A stretch of 64,000 nucleotides of DNA from Fluctibacter halophilus (GCF_020687825.1 NZ_JAJEWP010000004.1:1-64000); one strand, 5' to 3'; shown: positions 28,601-37,585, counted from the first letter of the stretch. The notes: generated by a model not told the origin, from the sequence alone. Made by a program: numbers and translations.

Positions 28601-30880
28601 ATAACGCAAGCTGTCGTAATCGGTTTGCCATTTAATCACACCACTACGGGCCTCAAACCCCAACATAGTCGGCATACTGGTAGTTTGTGAGCTTTTGCTA
28701 GAAACCAGGACCATTCCATTGTTTGCAATCGCGGACCGGTCATACTCGGTATTGCCTGTTGCAGTCCACCGCCAGCGCTCGAAAAAATTACTGGCGTTAG
28801 TGGTGATACCGAGAAAACCAAGGTTCTGTGAGTTGCCGCGCCATTGAGTCCAAGGCTCGAATGTCGGTAATGAAGCACCATCATTGGGATCACTGTTACC
28901 CCAAAATTCCTCTAGGTTGGTATAACCATCACCGTCCGCGTCCAGGGCAGCATCCAGAGGTGTGGATGGCGATAAATTTGCATCCACTTCCCATTTATCC
29001 GGCATACCATCACCATCGGTATCGGTCTTAACAGGACTGGAGCCATGCACGTGGACTTCCTGCCCGTCGCTCAGACCGTCACCGTCGGTATCTGCATTGT
29101 TCGGATCTGAGCCACGCAAATATTCACCAAAATCCGACAAGCTATCACTGTCCGCATCATTGGTCTTGCTGAATACTGTGGCATCCAGCAGGTGGTCGAT
29201 TTCCCATTTGTCATCCATGCCGTCACCATCGGTATCAATGGATAACGGATCGGTGTTCAGGTCGATGATTTCGGCATAATCGGTCAAGCCATCACCGTCA
29301 GTATCGTTGGACAACGGATCCGTGCCATGAGTAAACACTTCAATGCCATCGTTCAGGCCATCCCCGTCGGTATCAATATTAGTCGGATCGGTGTTACGGG
29401 CATTTACCTCACCACCATCTCCGAGACCGTCTCCATCAGTGTCGACCTTGTTGGGATTGGTCAGGTACTGATACTCTTTGAGGTTTGACAAGTTATCGCC
29501 ATCATTGTCTGTTGCACCGGTTTGAGAAGGGCTTTTATCCAACCCCCAGTATGCTTCCCAATAATCGGGCAGTTGATCAGCGTCATTATCATCCATCTGA
29601 ATACGCGCTGTTACTACACGGCTTCGATTGCCTATACTCGTTCGCAAATAATTCAAGTCGCTATCAAAAAAGAATGAGTGGGTTGATGCAGTCCCAACAA
29701 CGATCTCACCATTTTCAAGGATGGCAAGATCAGTCAAGTAAACAAAGTCTTGCCCCACTGCATCATCCTTTGCTTCAACACGAAACAGCTCATTGCCAAA
29801 TTTATCAAATTTTCCAACATAGCTTGAATGTGCAGCAAAAAATGTCCCATCAGCAGCGACAGCGACTACTTCTGTGTTGGAAGGCAACTGAATACTTCGA
29901 AGCTTTTCCATGGTCAAAGGGTTAAACTCGTCTAGCCAAGCACTCGAATAGTCATCACTTACCCCGTACAACAAGCTATTCTTACCAATCTGCAGATCAT
30001 CATAAAGCGTACCGACCTGATACAAGCTACTGGTGCCATTACTGGTATTAATGCGCACAATCCCAACAACACCAGCGGTAAAGTTGCTGTTATTGGTGAA
30101 GATGAAATGGTTGTAGCTGGTTAAAGAGCCGCTCACTAATCCATTGTATTGATAGCGTTGAGTGGTATCAGAAACATGATCCCATACTAGGACATCGGCA
30201 TTTGCGTTGTTCAGGGATAGGCCACAGGATACTGCAATAGTGTTATCAGGGAGGATTGTTAGACCAGCAATGGAGTAACACTGATCTGAAAACGATTTTC
30301 TACTATACATTCGGCCGTATTGGTCGAATTCATAGATCGATTGGGATGTACTACCGGTACTGATAATCCCCCCAGGGTGACGCCAAAGCTGCTCCTGGGA
30401 AACAATTGTCAAGTCGTCAACAAATACTTTATTGTTGCTACCATTTGACGTAAAACGCAGGGTGATACTGTGCAATCCCTGACTGATCGGGGTCGACAAA
30501 CTACGCCAAGTGTTTGCACTGCCAGTTGTAGCAGAGGTGCTGGCCTCCACACCATCAATGAGTATTTTCACATAAGCAGCGGAGGTCGAGGCTTGTTTGA
30601 AATACAACGTCAGCGTGCTGTCTTCAAAGGTGTCTGTGTAAGTAATGTCTGAGACTTCCCCGTAGCCAAGGCCGGTCGGTGAAGCTAAGCTCTTTAATCC
30701 GGATAACGCTTCCGAGCTGTCAAAATCCCAATCTAGGGTATTGTCTTTAGATTTTGTCCATTTATCGGACAGAGTAGCAGATTCAAAGCTATCGATAACT
30801 TCAGCGTGAACATTGAATGTGGAAACCACCAACAAAGAGACACAACACATCAGTATGCGTTGCACAACGGAGCGACTCAT
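22631..30880 (-). CDS. Giant secreted protein: TSP3 calcium repeats alternating with PQQ-like propellers
   Basis: A 2749-residue exported protein of unknown function. Order: signal peptide (1-26); a jelly-roll-like N-terminal domain (about 27-160); a first propeller-like region (about 165-430); then three tandem units of ~600 residues, each a block of TSP3 repeats (DTDGDGL-type) followed by a PQQ/WD-like beta-propeller (about 677-1030, 1282-1645 and 1895-2235); a fourth TSP3 block; and a seven-unit C-terminal module (about 2387-2749). The Asp-rich repeats should bind many calcium ions. No catalytic motif is evident. It lies between the wzt/wzm exporter and the M4 protease on the same strand. 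It could be an adhesin, a surface-layer-like component or a glycan-binding protein. Confidence 0.88.
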   Translation of the reverse strand: MSRSVVQRILMCCVSLLVVSTFNVHAEVIDSFESATLSDKWTKSKDNTLDWDFDSSEALSGLKSLASPTGLGYGEVSDITYTDTFEDSTLTLYFKQASTSAAYVKILIDGVEASTSATTGSANTWRSLSTPISQGLHSITLRFTSNGSNNKVFVDDLTIVSQEQLWRHPGGIISTGSTSQSIYEFDQYGRMYSRKSFSDQCYSIAGLTILPDNTIAVSCGLSLNNANADVLVWDHVSDTTQRYQYNGLVSGSLTSYNHFIFTNNSNFTAGVVGIVRINTSNGTSSLYQVGTLYDDLQIGKNSLLYGVSDDYSSAWLDEFNPLTMEKLRSIQLPSNTEVVAVAADGTFFAAHSSYVGKFDKFGNELFRVEAKDDAVGQDFVYLTDLAILENGEIVVGTASTHSFFFDSDLNYLRTSIGNRSRVVTARIQMDDNDADQLPDYWEAYWGLDKSPSQTGATDNDGDNLSNLKEYQYLTNPNKVDTDGDGLGDGGEVNARNTDPTNIDTDGDGLNDGIEVFTHGTDPLSNDTDGDGLTDYAEIIDLNTDPLSIDTDGDGMDDKWEIDHLLDATVFSKTNDADSDSLSDFGEYLRGSDPNNADTDGDGLSDGQEVHVHGSSPVKTDTDGDGMPDKWEVDANLSPSTPLDAALDADGDGYTNLEEFWGNSDPNDGASLPTFEPWTQWRGNSQNLGFLGITTNASNFFERWRWTATGNTEYDRSAIANNGMVLVSSKSSQTTSMPTMLGFEARSGVIKWQTDYDSLRYASAPVMLNGKVYVQQTNGEDGPQIVVRDPYSGEVLGETSTSPFSVNNEQLLVASDRIVLPQHYSLNIYDAELQRLQTVSLHQHSESAKAGYDADAGYVLPRGDKIYKLNASTGAYNGTSVTIDDPNCQQSIYNMSTPVLPGNNTVVWRSNQCLIRADLTDGTLHWSADLGLNGDTEIVAALGTVFVVNRDDNTLEARALSTGELLWSWNEAQATLNGSVVATLGHVFVADSTYTYAIDIGTQSSVKQFTASGVLSLSDEGVLLVTGNSSVVAIDIEGDSDNDGLPDWWERRYQLAINDASNRLSDPDGDGLSNYAEYLANGDPTIADTDGDGVSDGVEYHQSKSDLRLTDTDEDGLTDGDEVNTHGSDPTKIDTDDDGLSDYVEVTDLGTDPSSTDSDSDRIPDGWEVQFGLDPLQSNADTDTDGDGLSDYGEYVRGTDPTATDTDGDGLTDGQEHHIHQTDPLLNDTDADGMPDKWELDAGLAPNDAADAPLDKDGDSYPNMAEFWFDSDPSDGASIPKVMPWNQWLGDAHNSSFLPVVYDAARFQEKWSRSFGISDMGYPAVVAGNHVLVNSDATGSEVLHALDRENGTTRWSVYGRDTGLVTSPVVEGDEVRLFQIKLDGVSDSEPLVTRSLISGQVLQSSSDFARQFDLSTTMTTHLLSTPEKSYFYGHNAVWRIDSDYSQYKRLFSMHQHATQHKLGMGYDNTVYAIASRNLYSIDPTTDEVTIKPIDREVLSGCNLPHYDQAVPLPTRGGKIVARLGNCTGLIDPSSGLFDWVINAQKSHHSTIPAMGPGEMYAINLDDNVLEVRDLSDGAVKWRWTAPEGILKRSVVATLSHVFVSTDQYTYAINLTTQTHDKRFEVSGKLALSEAGLLTVISPTKITAIELEGDRDGDGMPDWWERRYGLDINDPGDRLEDADGDGLANLGEYRANGNPTVTDTDGDGLTDGQEHFQTNTLLNQADSDLDGLSDAEEVNTHQTDPLNADSDDDSLSDYDEIKVHNTDPNKSDSDDDQLPDSWELQYGFSPVVANTGDSDGDSLSDRGEYVRGTDPTNVDTDNDGLTDGQEHHITKSDPLLMDTDGDRMTDGQEVKYGLSPVNKAAVSDDSDSDGFSDRAEVLNASNPLNNRSQPAVSEWRTYAGNALRRGFVPVKLNPSGFKKMWVTTARVTQPVAMGHGAVYAVSYDTLYAYDLRTGKTRWQRTGFDLSDGLKSVATSDDLIYLHLGNHSSSRMLALSSSTGQTVFDVGASQQWQDWLAPVTVGDFLLYPKEYSLQAVNKDTGEAAWSFSVGNLTDMWSPSSDGERVYVHVDDKISVLSLASGEKLAEVTDPLYSWWGYTQNVSPAIGFYNDVVSYNRDHLISIDNDGQTLRYTVDELYGSFNQPVLRDGLIYLKAQRGLVIYDELTGAKVTSIDLPGGYALDILATMDHIFVSTNAGTFALETKNYSQAWSVSDIGMLALSQTGVLTISSNNGIAAYDVSTDADSDGLPDWWEQNYGLLANRAGDANWDLDRDGVTNLVEYRLGSNPLSSDTDGDGIPDDYEVEQGLDILVDDGALDRDNDTLTNLEEYSLGLAAGDGTDASADADNDGLTNLEEIRGTTDFRNPDSDGDGTLDGEDSAPMDPTSGGVVKLVDSDSNGYEDLHLLGQRDGIQQIGLFDSNTQSELSPLRFIDGYTPSVYTPIADTNRNSVADVVVAGTDSTGSKGWRVYDLGGAKIRQGSFPGWLMPASFIDAFPIADVNGNGGEDLALVFSLSGGQKAFAVFDLKTTERISAQKLPLWFDAQNGWDVEGLLTTSKVTLTLAGKNQSGQWTRLLYNAQNGSYISRVDVPYYLNAVKVVEGPVMADDTPTALAIGKTTRGATTWLLLRAGYVGVIKVQTLPPWMDLFDVTLIEDPEGDGIADVVTLGKTTGGNWLWRRYPSVGTNLQRQLVYPPWMKPSSIKTIKDSNDSGADDIATWGRTSAGNPLWMKHDGLTGAALGNVAVPLSLAN
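22634..23722 (-). repeat. Seven-unit C-terminal repeat module of the 2749-residue protein
   Basis: This encodes residues about 2387-2749. It has the same unit pattern as the end of the M4 protease: Asp/Asn-rich 'D-x-N-x-x-G-x-x-D', then a beta stretch with G-x-T-x-x-G, then a closing aromatic P-x-W element such as FPGWLMP, LPLWFDA, LPPWMDL and YPPWMKP. Seven units can be delimited. Confidence 0.75.
24173..29593 (-). repeat. Three tandem ~600-residue TSP3 + propeller units
   Basis: Each unit starts with a D-x-D-x-D-x-L/M-P-D-x-W-E element (for example DGMPDWWERRYGL), runs through TSP3 repeats, then enters a propeller at a W-x-x-W/Y-x-G element (WTQWRGN, WNQWLGD, WRTYAGN). Unit starts fall near residues 430, 1031 and 1647. 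This is duplication at the scale of about 1.8 kb, with limited nucleotide identity visible. Confidence 0.75.
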
Positions 30881-30981
30881 AACATCTTCCCTGACAAAAC
30901 TGTACTACATTAAAGCTTCGATTGTAGCAAATCTAGTCGGCATCAAGCAATTTGGACGAATTTCAAACCTTATAATTACAC

Positions 30982-31683
30982 TTAACCAATTGTATTTTTG
31001 ATAGTTTTTTCATAGTTACTGAGTACACCGTCGACACCACCTTGGTCAATTATCTTACCATTCTCAATCAAGATCGCCCTGGTACACAAACGACGAATCT
31101 GGTGTACCGCATGAGACACTAGGATCACTGTAAGACCACTGCGTATTTTTTCATCAATAATTTGCTCGGCTTTACTCCGAAATGCAGCATCGCCGACCCC
31201 TAGTACCTCATCGATTAAAAGCACATCCGTTTGCATTTTGATGGCAATAGAAAACCCCAACCGTGCTCGCATGCCGGCACTATAGGTTTTTACTGGTTCA
31301 TCAAATTGGTCCCTCAACTCAGCCATATCGTTGATCTCCTCGAGCTGACTGAGTGCGTGGGCTTTGCAATGCCCCAACAGCATTGCACTGATTAGTGCGT
31401 TGTCACGCCCCGACAAAGCATTATCAAATCCCGCATTCAATGTTTGCAGTGAAACCCGGACATTGTTGGCAACGATGCGACCTTTATCCGGCTGATAAAT
31501 ACCCGCGAGTAGTTTCAAAAGCGTGGACTTTCCGCAACCATTTCTACCAATAACGCCGAGTACCTCGCCTTGATATACGTCCAATTGCAGATTGTTTAAT
31601 ACTGTTCGCTTTTTTACCCGCAATCCATGGCGTTGGAAGTAATGGAATGTGACATTCTCAATGGATAACAATTTCGTTGTCAT
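30982..31683 (-). CDS. wzt: Polysaccharide ABC exporter, ATP-binding protein
   Basis: A 233-residue nucleotide-binding subunit with Walker A GRNGCGKSTLL, signature YSAGMRARLGFS and Walker B VLLIDEVLGVGD. With the permease directly upstream (2-base gap) it forms an exporter that flips a lipid-linked polysaccharide across the inner membrane. It is the short form: unlike E. coli O8/O9a Wzt it has no C-terminal carbohydrate-binding domain. This resembles KpsT-type capsule exporters or O-antigen exporters that do not read a terminal cap. No second wzt is in the window. Confidence 0.88.
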   Translation of the reverse strand: MTTKLLSIENVTFHYFQRHGLRVKKRTVLNNLQLDVYQGEVLGVIGRNGCGKSTLLKLLAGIYQPDKGRIVANNVRVSLQTLNAGFDNALSGRDNALISAMLLGHCKAHALSQLEEINDMAELRDQFDEPVKTYSAGMRARLGFSIAIKMQTDVLLIDEVLGVGDAAFRSKAEQIIDEKIRSGLTVILVSHAVHQIRRLCTRAILIENGKIIDQGGVDGVLSNYEKTIKNTIG

Positions 31684-31685
31684 GA

Positions 31686-32456
31686 CTACTCCAACAACAC
31701 TCTTGGATAAACGGAATCTAATCTTTTCAACACAATGATCAGCAACACAACCACTAAACTACTGATTACCATGATGGTTGCTAATGCTTGCCAATCGGGC
31801 AGAACACCTTCAATGAGCACGCTACGGTATTGATTGATCAAATTGGCAAGTGGATTGGCTAAATACAAGGAAACGTGCTCTTCACGGATCACGGTTCTGA
31901 AGTCATAAAAAATCCCCGAACCAAACATTGCTAATTGTATTGACGTCGCTACAAGGTATTTTATGTCTGGAATAAAAGGGACCAACATCGCGCACAATAA
32001 CGTTAAGCTAAGAACAAATGTAAATTGAACTAGCATGATTACCGGCAGAGCAAACCATGCGGCGGTAATATTACTATCGTAAATAGCAACAAACACCAAC
32101 AACAATGCAAATACGCATAGAGATTTAACCGTATCCTGAAAAATGGTTACCAATGGAAAATACAGCTTGGGAATCCGAATTTGTGACATCAGCCCTATAC
32201 CATGCGCAATTGAAGAGCAGCCATTGGAAATAGTGCGAGCAAACCACAAAAAAGGCACTTGTCCACACAATAAAAACACCACAAAACCGGGTTTGTTCTG
32301 TGCCATGAAAATGCCAAACACAACATAAAACACTGCAACAAACAAAAGTGGTTCTAAAAACCACCACGCATACATCAAGTAGCTTTTTGATGCTTCAGAT
32401 TTAAGATTCAACTGAGTTGTTGTAAAGACAAGCTGCCAAAAGTGTTTGGGGGTCAT
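31686..32456 (-). CDS. wzm: Polysaccharide ABC exporter, permease
   Basis: A 256-residue ABC-2 type membrane protein with about six hydrophobic segments. It has the family N-terminus around SYLMYAWWFLEPLLFVAVFY and a C-terminal NPLANLINQYRSVLIEG. It pairs with the ATPase to export O-antigen or capsule. The ATG at 32456 gives the usual family length. A longer frame starts with GTG at 32561 and adds 35 residues that do not look like this family. Shine-Dalgarno support is weak for both. Confidence 0.85.
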   Translation of the reverse strand: MTPKHFWQLVFTTTQLNLKSEASKSYLMYAWWFLEPLLFVAVFYVVFGIFMAQNKPGFVVFLLCGQVPFLWFARTISNGCSSIAHGIGLMSQIRIPKLYFPLVTIFQDTVKSLCVFALLLVFVAIYDSNITAAWFALPVIMLVQFTFVLSLTLLCAMLVPFIPDIKYLVATSIQLAMFGSGIFYDFRTVIREEHVSLYLANPLANLINQYRSVLIEGVLPDWQALATIMVISSLVVVLLIIVLKRLDSVYPRVLLE

Positions 32457-32650
32457 TGCTGGCGATAACGTTGTAAATGATACGATGGTTGGGGATTCTA
32501 ACCGATCGACGATTTGAAAAATACCGCAATTCGACACCAATTCCTGAATCGTTCTCAACACTCGCTAGCAACTCTTACATGGTACAAAAGTGTAGCTCTA
32601 AAGTATTAAGCACCGTATTCCTATTACTCCAACGTCATTTCTCTCGGAGC

Positions 32651-32682
32651 AAAAAAAACCCGGCTAAAGCCGGGTTTTTTTA
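32651..32682 (-). terminator. Rho-independent terminator after rplQ
   Basis: CCCGGC-TAAA-GCCGGG is flanked by A8 and T8, so it can work in both directions. It ends the long ribosomal transcription unit, whose last stop is at 32697, and separates it from the wzm gene. Confidence 0.92.
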
Positions 32683-32696
32683 ATGTGTTGCGGTGC

Positions 32697-33098
32697 TTAT
32701 TCCGCTGCAGCGTCTTCAGTTGCTTCAACTTCAGTAGCTTCAGGGCGGTCAACCAGCTCAACGTATGCCATAGGGGCATTGTCACCAGCACGGAATCCAC
32801 ATTTCAAAATGCGAATGTAACCGCCTGGACGGGTCTCATAGCGAGGACCCAGTTCGTTGAACAATTTACCTACCACTTCTTTATCACCAGTACGTGCGAA
32901 CGCCAAACGACGGTTTGCAACGCTGTCTTGCTTAGCAAGTGTGATCAGAGGCTCAATAACACGACGCAGTTCTTTGGCTTTTGGCAAAGTGGTTTTAATC
33001 ACTTCGTGCTTAACCAGTGAACCAGCCATGTTTTTGAACATCGCTTGACGATGGCTACTGTTACGATTTAACTGACGACCACTCTTACGATGGCGCAT
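32697..33098 (-). CDS. rplQ: 50S ribosomal protein L17
   Basis: A 133-residue protein starting [20 protein letters not shown], the standard L17 N-terminus. It has a short acidic Glu/Ala-rich tail, slightly longer than the 127-residue E. coli protein. It is the last gene of the alpha operon, 43 bases after rpoA, and is followed by a strong terminator. It is part of the large subunit near the exit tunnel. Confidence 0.98.
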   Translation of the reverse strand: MRHRKSGRQLNRNSSHRQAMFKNMAGSLVKHEVIKTTLPKAKELRRVIEPLITLAKQDSVANRRLAFARTGDKEVVGKLFNELGPRYETRPGGYIRILKCGFRAGDNAPMAYVELVDRPEATEVEATEDAAAE

Positions 33099-33141
33099 AG
33101 CTAATATCCTTCTTTACAAATCAGTTTAGATTGCGACCTGA

Positions 33142-34131
33142 TTAATCTTTGTCGGCAATGCTTTCTGGTGGCCAGTTTTCCAGGCGCATGCCCAGAGACA
33201 AACCACGAGAAGCCAGCACGTCTTTGATCTCAGTCAGAGACTTCTTACCCAGGTTAGGTGTTTTCAACAACTCAACCTCGGTGCGCTGTACCAGGTCACC
33301 AATATACTGGATAGCTTCTGCTTTCAGACAGTTAGCAGAACGTACCGTCAATTCCAGATCGTCGACAGGGCGAAGCAGAATCGGATCAAACTCCGGCTTC
33401 TCTTCTTTCTCTACCGGCTCAGACATGTCACGTAATTCTACGAACGCATCCAGCTGTTCAGCCAGAATGGTCGCAGCGCGACGGATCGCTTCTTCAGGAT
33501 CCAGTGTGCCGTTAGTTTCCATATCGATGATCAGTTTGTCCAAGTCAGTGCGTTGTTCAACACGGGCTGACTCGACATTGTATGCGATACGCTCTACAGG
33601 GCTGTATGAAGCGTCCACTAACAAACGACCAATGGGTCGATCATCTTCTTCAGAGGAACGACGAGTTGCAGCAGGAACGTAACCGCGACCCATTTCTACT
33701 TTGATGCGCATGCTGATTTCAGCATCACCAGTCAATGTACAAATGACATGATCAGGGTTTACGATTTCTACGTCACCGTCGTGCTGGATGTCACCAGCCG
33801 TAACAGGGCCCGCACCGGATTTCACTAAAGTTAGCGTCGCTTCAGTTTTACCGTCTAGACGCACCGCCAAACCTTTCAGGTTCAGCAGGATCTCGATAAC
33901 GTCTTCCTGTACACCTTCTTTGGTGCTGTACTCATGTAACACACCGTCGATTTCTACTTCTGTTACCGCGCAACCTGGCATGGATGACAGAAGAATACGA
34001 CGCAATGCATTACCAAGCGTGTGACCGAAGCCTCGCTCCAGTGGCTCGAGAGTCACTTTCGCACGCGTAGGCGTGACGTTATCAATTTCTACTAACCTTG
34101 GTTTTAGGAATTCAGTTACAGAACCCGACAT
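33142..34131 (-). CDS. rpoA: RNA polymerase alpha subunit
   Basis: A 329-residue protein with the N-terminal assembly domain ([20 protein letters not shown]) and the C-terminal UP-element and activator-binding domain ([20 protein letters not shown], with [16 protein letters not shown]). Length equals the E. coli protein. It sits between rpsD and rplQ in the usual alpha-operon order. Confidence 0.99.
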   Translation of the reverse strand: MSGSVTEFLKPRLVEIDNVTPTRAKVTLEPLERGFGHTLGNALRRILLSSMPGCAVTEVEIDGVLHEYSTKEGVQEDVIEILLNLKGLAVRLDGKTEATLTLVKSGAGPVTAGDIQHDGDVEIVNPDHVICTLTGDAEISMRIKVEMGRGYVPAATRRSSEEDDRPIGRLLVDASYSPVERIAYNVESARVEQRTDLDKLIIDMETNGTLDPEEAIRRAATILAEQLDAFVELRDMSEPVEKEEKPEFDPILLRPVDDLELTVRSANCLKAEAIQYIGDLVQRTEVELLKTPNLGKKSLTEIKDVLASRGLSLGMRLENWPPESIADKD

Positions 34132-34153
34132 TGTTTCCTCTCTTCTTTAAGCT

Positions 34154-34774
34154 TTACTTAGAGTAAAGTTCGACGATCAACTGTTCGTTAATTTCGGCAG
34201 ACAAATCAGTACGCTCTGGAATACGTTTGAAAACGCCTTCCATTTTCTTGCTGTCTACTTCAATCCAAGTTGGTTTTTCACGCTGGTCCGCCAGCTCCAG
34301 AGCAGCAACGATACGCGCTTGCTTCTTGGATTTTTCACGAACGGAAACAACGTCTTCAGCAGATACGTTATAAGAAGGTATATTAACAACCTTACCGTTA
34401 ACCATGATGGCTTTGTGGCTTACCAGCTGACGTGCTTCAGCGCGAGTGCTGGCGAAACCCATACGGTATACAACATTGTCAAGACGCTGTTCTAAAAGTT
34501 GCAGCAGGTTTTCACCTGTGTTGCCTTTCAGACGCGCAGCTTCTTTATAGTAATTACGGAACTGCTTTTCCAGAACGCCGTACATACGACGAACTTTTTG
34601 CTTTTCACGTAACTGAACACCGTAGTCAGACAGACGCCCACGACGGGCACCGTGCTGACCAGGGGCAGTATCGATTTTACATTTCGAGTCGATTGCTCGA
34701 ACGCCGCTTTTAAGGAACAGGTCTGTTCCTTCGCGACGGCTAAGTTTGAGTTTTGGACCCAAATATCTTGCCAT
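34154..34774 (-). CDS. rpsD: 30S ribosomal protein S4
   Basis: A 206-residue primary 16S-binding protein, starting [20 protein letters not shown]. It has the S4 RNA-binding region ([20 protein letters not shown]) and the usual length. S4 is the translational repressor of the alpha operon in E. coli, and the leader before rpsM here retains the expected target. Confidence 0.99.
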   Translation of the reverse strand: MARYLGPKLKLSRREGTDLFLKSGVRAIDSKCKIDTAPGQHGARRGRLSDYGVQLREKQKVRRMYGVLEKQFRNYYKEAARLKGNTGENLLQLLEQRLDNVVYRMGFASTRAEARQLVSHKAIMVNGKVVNIPSYNVSAEDVVSVREKSKKQARIVAALELADQREKPTWIEVDSKKMEGVFKRIPERTDLSAEINEQLIVELYSK

Positions 34775-34798
34775 GATCTTTCTCCAACAGTCCGTCGA

Positions 34799-35188
34799 TT
34801 AAACGCGACGTTTCTTCGGTGGACGACAACCGTTGTGAGGGATAGGCGTCACATCGGTAATGTTCGTGATTTTGTAACCTGTGGCGTTCAGGGCACGGAT
34901 CGCAGATTCACGACCTGGACCGGGACCTTTAACGAACACTTCAAGGTTCTTCAAACCGTATTCCTGAGCAGCTGTACCAGCGCGCTCAGCAGCAACCTGA
35001 GCTGCAAAAGGGGTAGATTTACGTGAACCACGGAAACCAGAACCACCTGATGTTGCCCAAGCCAGAGCGTTGCCCTGACGGTCAGTGATTGTCACGATAG
35101 TGTTGTTGAAAGAGGCATGGATATGAGCCATACCATCAGCAACTTGACGTTTTGCGCGCTTACGCGTGCGAGTAGGTGCTTTTGCCAT
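34799..35188 (-). CDS. rpsK: 30S ribosomal protein S11
   Basis: A 129-residue protein with the typical [20 protein letters not shown] and the basic C-terminus [13 protein letters not shown]. It forms part of the 30S platform. It lies between rpsM and rpsD with short gaps. Confidence 0.99.
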   Translation of the reverse strand: MAKAPTRTRKRAKRQVADGMAHIHASFNNTIVTITDRQGNALAWATSGGSGFRGSRKSTPFAAQVAAERAGTAAQEYGLKNLEVFVKGPGPGRESAIRALNATGYKITNITDVTPIPHNGCRPPKKRRV

Positions 35189-35203
35189 AATCTAGTCCCC
35201 CGC

Positions 35204-35560
35204 TTACTTTTTAATCGGCTTACGAGGACCTTTACGGGTACGCGCGTTCGTTTTAGTACGCTGACCACGCAGAGGCAAGCTACGACGGTGGCGAATGCCA
35301 CGGAAGCAACCTAGGTCCATCAAACGTTTGATGTTCATTGAAATCTCACGACGAAGGTCACCTTCTACAGTGAATTTAGCCACTTCGTCACGCAGTTTAT
35401 CAATGGTTGTTTCGTCAAGATCTTTGATCTTGCTATCTTCTGCAACACCAGCAGCTGCACAGATGCTTTTCGCACGTGTAGCGCCTACACCGTAGATTGA
35501 CTGAATAGCAATCACAGCGTGCTTGTGTTCAGGAATGTTAATGCCAGCGATACGGGCCAT
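35204..35560 (-). CDS. rpsM: 30S ribosomal protein S13
   Basis: A 118-residue protein starting [20 protein letters not shown] and ending in the basic KGPRKPIKK tail. The ATG at 35560 has an AGAGGAG Shine-Dalgarno and gives exactly the E. coli length; a TTG nine bases upstream is not needed. It is the first gene of the alpha operon and contacts P-site tRNA and S19. Confidence 0.99.
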   Translation of the reverse strand: MARIAGINIPEHKHAVIAIQSIYGVGATRAKSICAAAGVAEDSKIKDLDETTIDKLRDEVAKFTVEGDLRREISMNIKRLMDLGCFRGIRHRRSLPLRGQRTKTNARTRKGPRKPIKK

Positions 35561-35565
35561 TAACA

Positions 35566-35630
35566 GCACTCCTCTAAGTTAAATTGTCGTCAGCCTAAAA
35601 AGCCCGATAGGATACTTACCCGACGACTAA
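35566..35630 (-). promoter_or_regulatory. Alpha-operon leader (S4-binding pseudoknot)
   Basis: The minus-strand sequence just before rpsM matches the E. coli alpha-operon leader in pattern: GTATCCT, then CGGGCTTTTTAG, then the Shine-Dalgarno and ATG. GTCGTC (35627-35622) can pair with GACGAC (35591-35586). In E. coli, S4 traps this pseudoknot and represses translation of the operon. Confidence 0.7.
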
Positions 35631-35684
35631 ATTGCAAATTAAGGTTAGGACAACCGGACCAGCCGGCTCTCCTCCACCGTTTGA

Positions 35685-35798
35685 TTAGCCTTGCCTTTGC
35701 TTGTGCTTAGGCTCAACGCAAATCACTCGAACAACGCCGTTGCGCTTAATGATTTTGCAGTTACGGCAAATCTTCTTAACGGATGCACGAACTTTCAT
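35685..35798 (-). CDS. rpmJ: 50S ribosomal protein L36
   Basis: A 37-residue protein read from the minus strand: [20 protein letters not shown] at the start, ending HKQRQG. It has the C-x2-C...C-x4-H zinc-type pattern (CRNC and CVEPKH), so this is the zinc-binding form. It lies 24 bases after secY and about 125 bases before rpsM, the position it has in E. coli. Confidence 0.97.
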   Translation of the reverse strand: MKVRASVKKICRNCKIIKRNGVVRVICVEPKHKQRQG

Positions 35799-35822
35799 TT
35801 CACCACTCCGTAATAGTCAATC

Positions 35823-37142
35823 TTAGCGGCCGTAGCCTTTAAGATTGGCTTTCTTAAGAACAGACTCATATTGATGAGACATCAAATGGGTCTGCACCTG
35901 TGCCATAAAGTCCATGATCACCACCACAATAATCAGCAGTGATGTACCGCCGAAATAGAACGGAACGTTCCAGGCGATCAACATGAATTCAGGCACTAAA
36001 CAAATAAAGGTTATGTAAAGTGCGCCAGCCAACGTCAGGCGGGTCATTACTTTATCAATGTACCGAGACGTTTGTTCACCAGGGCGAATACCCGGTACAA
36101 AAGCACCAGACTTTTTCAGGTTATCTGCAGTTTCACGCGGGTTGAAAACCAACGCCGTGTAGAAGAAGCAGAAAAACACAATCGCCGCAGCGTACAACAT
36201 CACATATAACGGCTGTCCAGGGGAAATCATCAATGCGACATCCGACAACCATGACATGGATTCATTCTGACCAAACCAACCGGCAATAGTGCCAGGGAAC
36301 AGGATGATACTTGACGCGAAGATGGGCGGAATTACACCGGCCATATTAACCTTCAACGGCAAATGAGTGCTTTGCGCTGCAAAGACCTTACGACCCTGCT
36401 GACGTTTAGCGTAGTTAACGACGATACGACGTTGACCACGTTCAACAAACACCACCAGGTAGGTAAGAGCAATCACAATCACTCCAATCAATAGCAAGAA
36501 CAACAAGTTGATCTCGCCCTGTCGGGCTTGTTCTGCTGTCTGGCCGATCGCTGTAGGCAAGCCAGCCACAATACCCGTAAAAATCAGAATGGAGATACCG
36601 TTACCGATACCTCGCTCGGTAATCTGCTCACCTAACCACATCAGGAACATGGTACCGGTAACCAGACTCACCACTGCTGTAAAGTAAAAACCGAAGCCGG
36701 GGTTAATCACCAAGCCTTGAATCAGGTTAGGCAGGTTGGTCGCAATTCCAATTGCTTGGAATGTCGCCAGCACCAGGGTGAAATACCGTGTGTACTGACT
36801 GATTTTGCGACGTCCTGCCTCACCTTCCTTCTTCAGTTCCATCATCGGCGGATGCACTACAGTGAGGATCTGCATGATGATAGACGCTGAAATGTAAGGC
36901 ATGATACCCAGGGCAAGAACTGATGCACGCTCAAGCGCACCACCGGAGAACATGTTAAACATTTCTACGATCGTGCCCTTTTGCTGCTCAAATAATTGAG
37001 CCAGCACAGCGCCATCAATACCAGGAATCGGCACATAGGAACCCAGTCTAAATACAATGATCGCACCCAGTACGAACAACAGCCTTGATTTAAGCTCCGT
37101 CAAGCCGCCTTTGGCGCTCGAATCCAATCCTGGTTTTGCCAT
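35823..37142 (-). CDS. secY: Protein translocase subunit SecY
   Basis: A 439-residue inner-membrane channel protein with about ten membrane spans. It has conserved [13 protein letters not shown] near the N-terminus and the cytosolic loop [20 protein letters not shown]. With SecE and SecG it forms the Sec pore used by the signal-peptide proteins in this window. It is the last major gene of the spc operon before rpmJ. Confidence 0.99.
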   Translation of the reverse strand: MAKPGLDSSAKGGLTELKSRLLFVLGAIIVFRLGSYVPIPGIDGAVLAQLFEQQKGTIVEMFNMFSGGALERASVLALGIMPYISASIIMQILTVVHPPMMELKKEGEAGRRKISQYTRYFTLVLATFQAIGIATNLPNLIQGLVINPGFGFYFTAVVSLVTGTMFLMWLGEQITERGIGNGISILIFTGIVAGLPTAIGQTAEQARQGEINLLFLLLIGVIVIALTYLVVFVERGQRRIVVNYAKRQQGRKVFAAQSTHLPLKVNMAGVIPPIFASSIILFPGTIAGWFGQNESMSWLSDVALMISPGQPLYVMLYAAAIVFFCFFYTALVFNPRETADNLKKSGAFVPGIRPGEQTSRYIDKVMTRLTLAGALYITFICLVPEFMLIAWNVPFYFGGTSLLIIVVVIMDFMAQVQTHLMSHQYESVLKKANLKGYGR

Positions 37143-37147
37143 CTAGC

Positions 37148-37582
37148 TTATTCCTCTACTTTACCGCCAGCAGCCTTGATAGCTTCAAGGGCGCCTTTTG
37201 TAACCTTCAATCCACTTACAGTAACTGCACGATTGATTTCACCGCTCTTCATCACCTTGACGAACTGCATGTCTTTCTTAACCAGACCAGCAGCTTTCAA
37301 CGTTTCGAGTGAAACCACATCACCTTCTACCTTAGCGATTTCGCTCAGTGTTACCTGGTCAGTAACCAGACCAACACGAGACGTGAAACCGAACTTAGGC
37401 AGACGGCGTTGGATTGGCATTTGACCACCTTCAAAGCCAGGTTTTACAGAACCACCAGAGCGGCTCTTCTGACCTTTGTGACCACGGCCACCGGTTTTAC
37501 CCAGGCCAGAACCAATACCACGACCTACGCGCTTACCAGAACTTTTGGCTCCTGGTGCAGGAGCAATAGTATTCAATTTCAT
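37148..37582 (-). CDS. rplO: 50S ribosomal protein L15
   Basis: A 144-residue protein beginning [20 protein letters not shown] with the Gly/Lys-rich RNA-binding stretch [20 protein letters not shown]. The ATG at 37582 gives the E. coli length; the GTG one codon earlier is unlikely. It lies between rpmD and secY. Confidence 0.99.
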   Translation of the reverse strand: MKLNTIAPAPGAKSSGKRVGRGIGSGLGKTGGRGHKGQKSRSGGSVKPGFEGGQMPIQRRLPKFGFTSRVGLVTDQVTLSEIAKVEGDVVSLETLKAAGLVKKDMQFVKVMKSGEINRAVTVSGLKVTKGALEAIKAAGGKVEE

Positions 37583-37585
37583 CAC

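Noticed and set aside
24173-29593. Repetitive DNA that at first sight resembles a tandem repeat array
   Set aside because: The repetition comes from in-frame TSP3 codons (DTDGDG-type motifs) of varying length. There are no constant direct repeats with unique spacers, so it is neither CRISPR nor a satellite.
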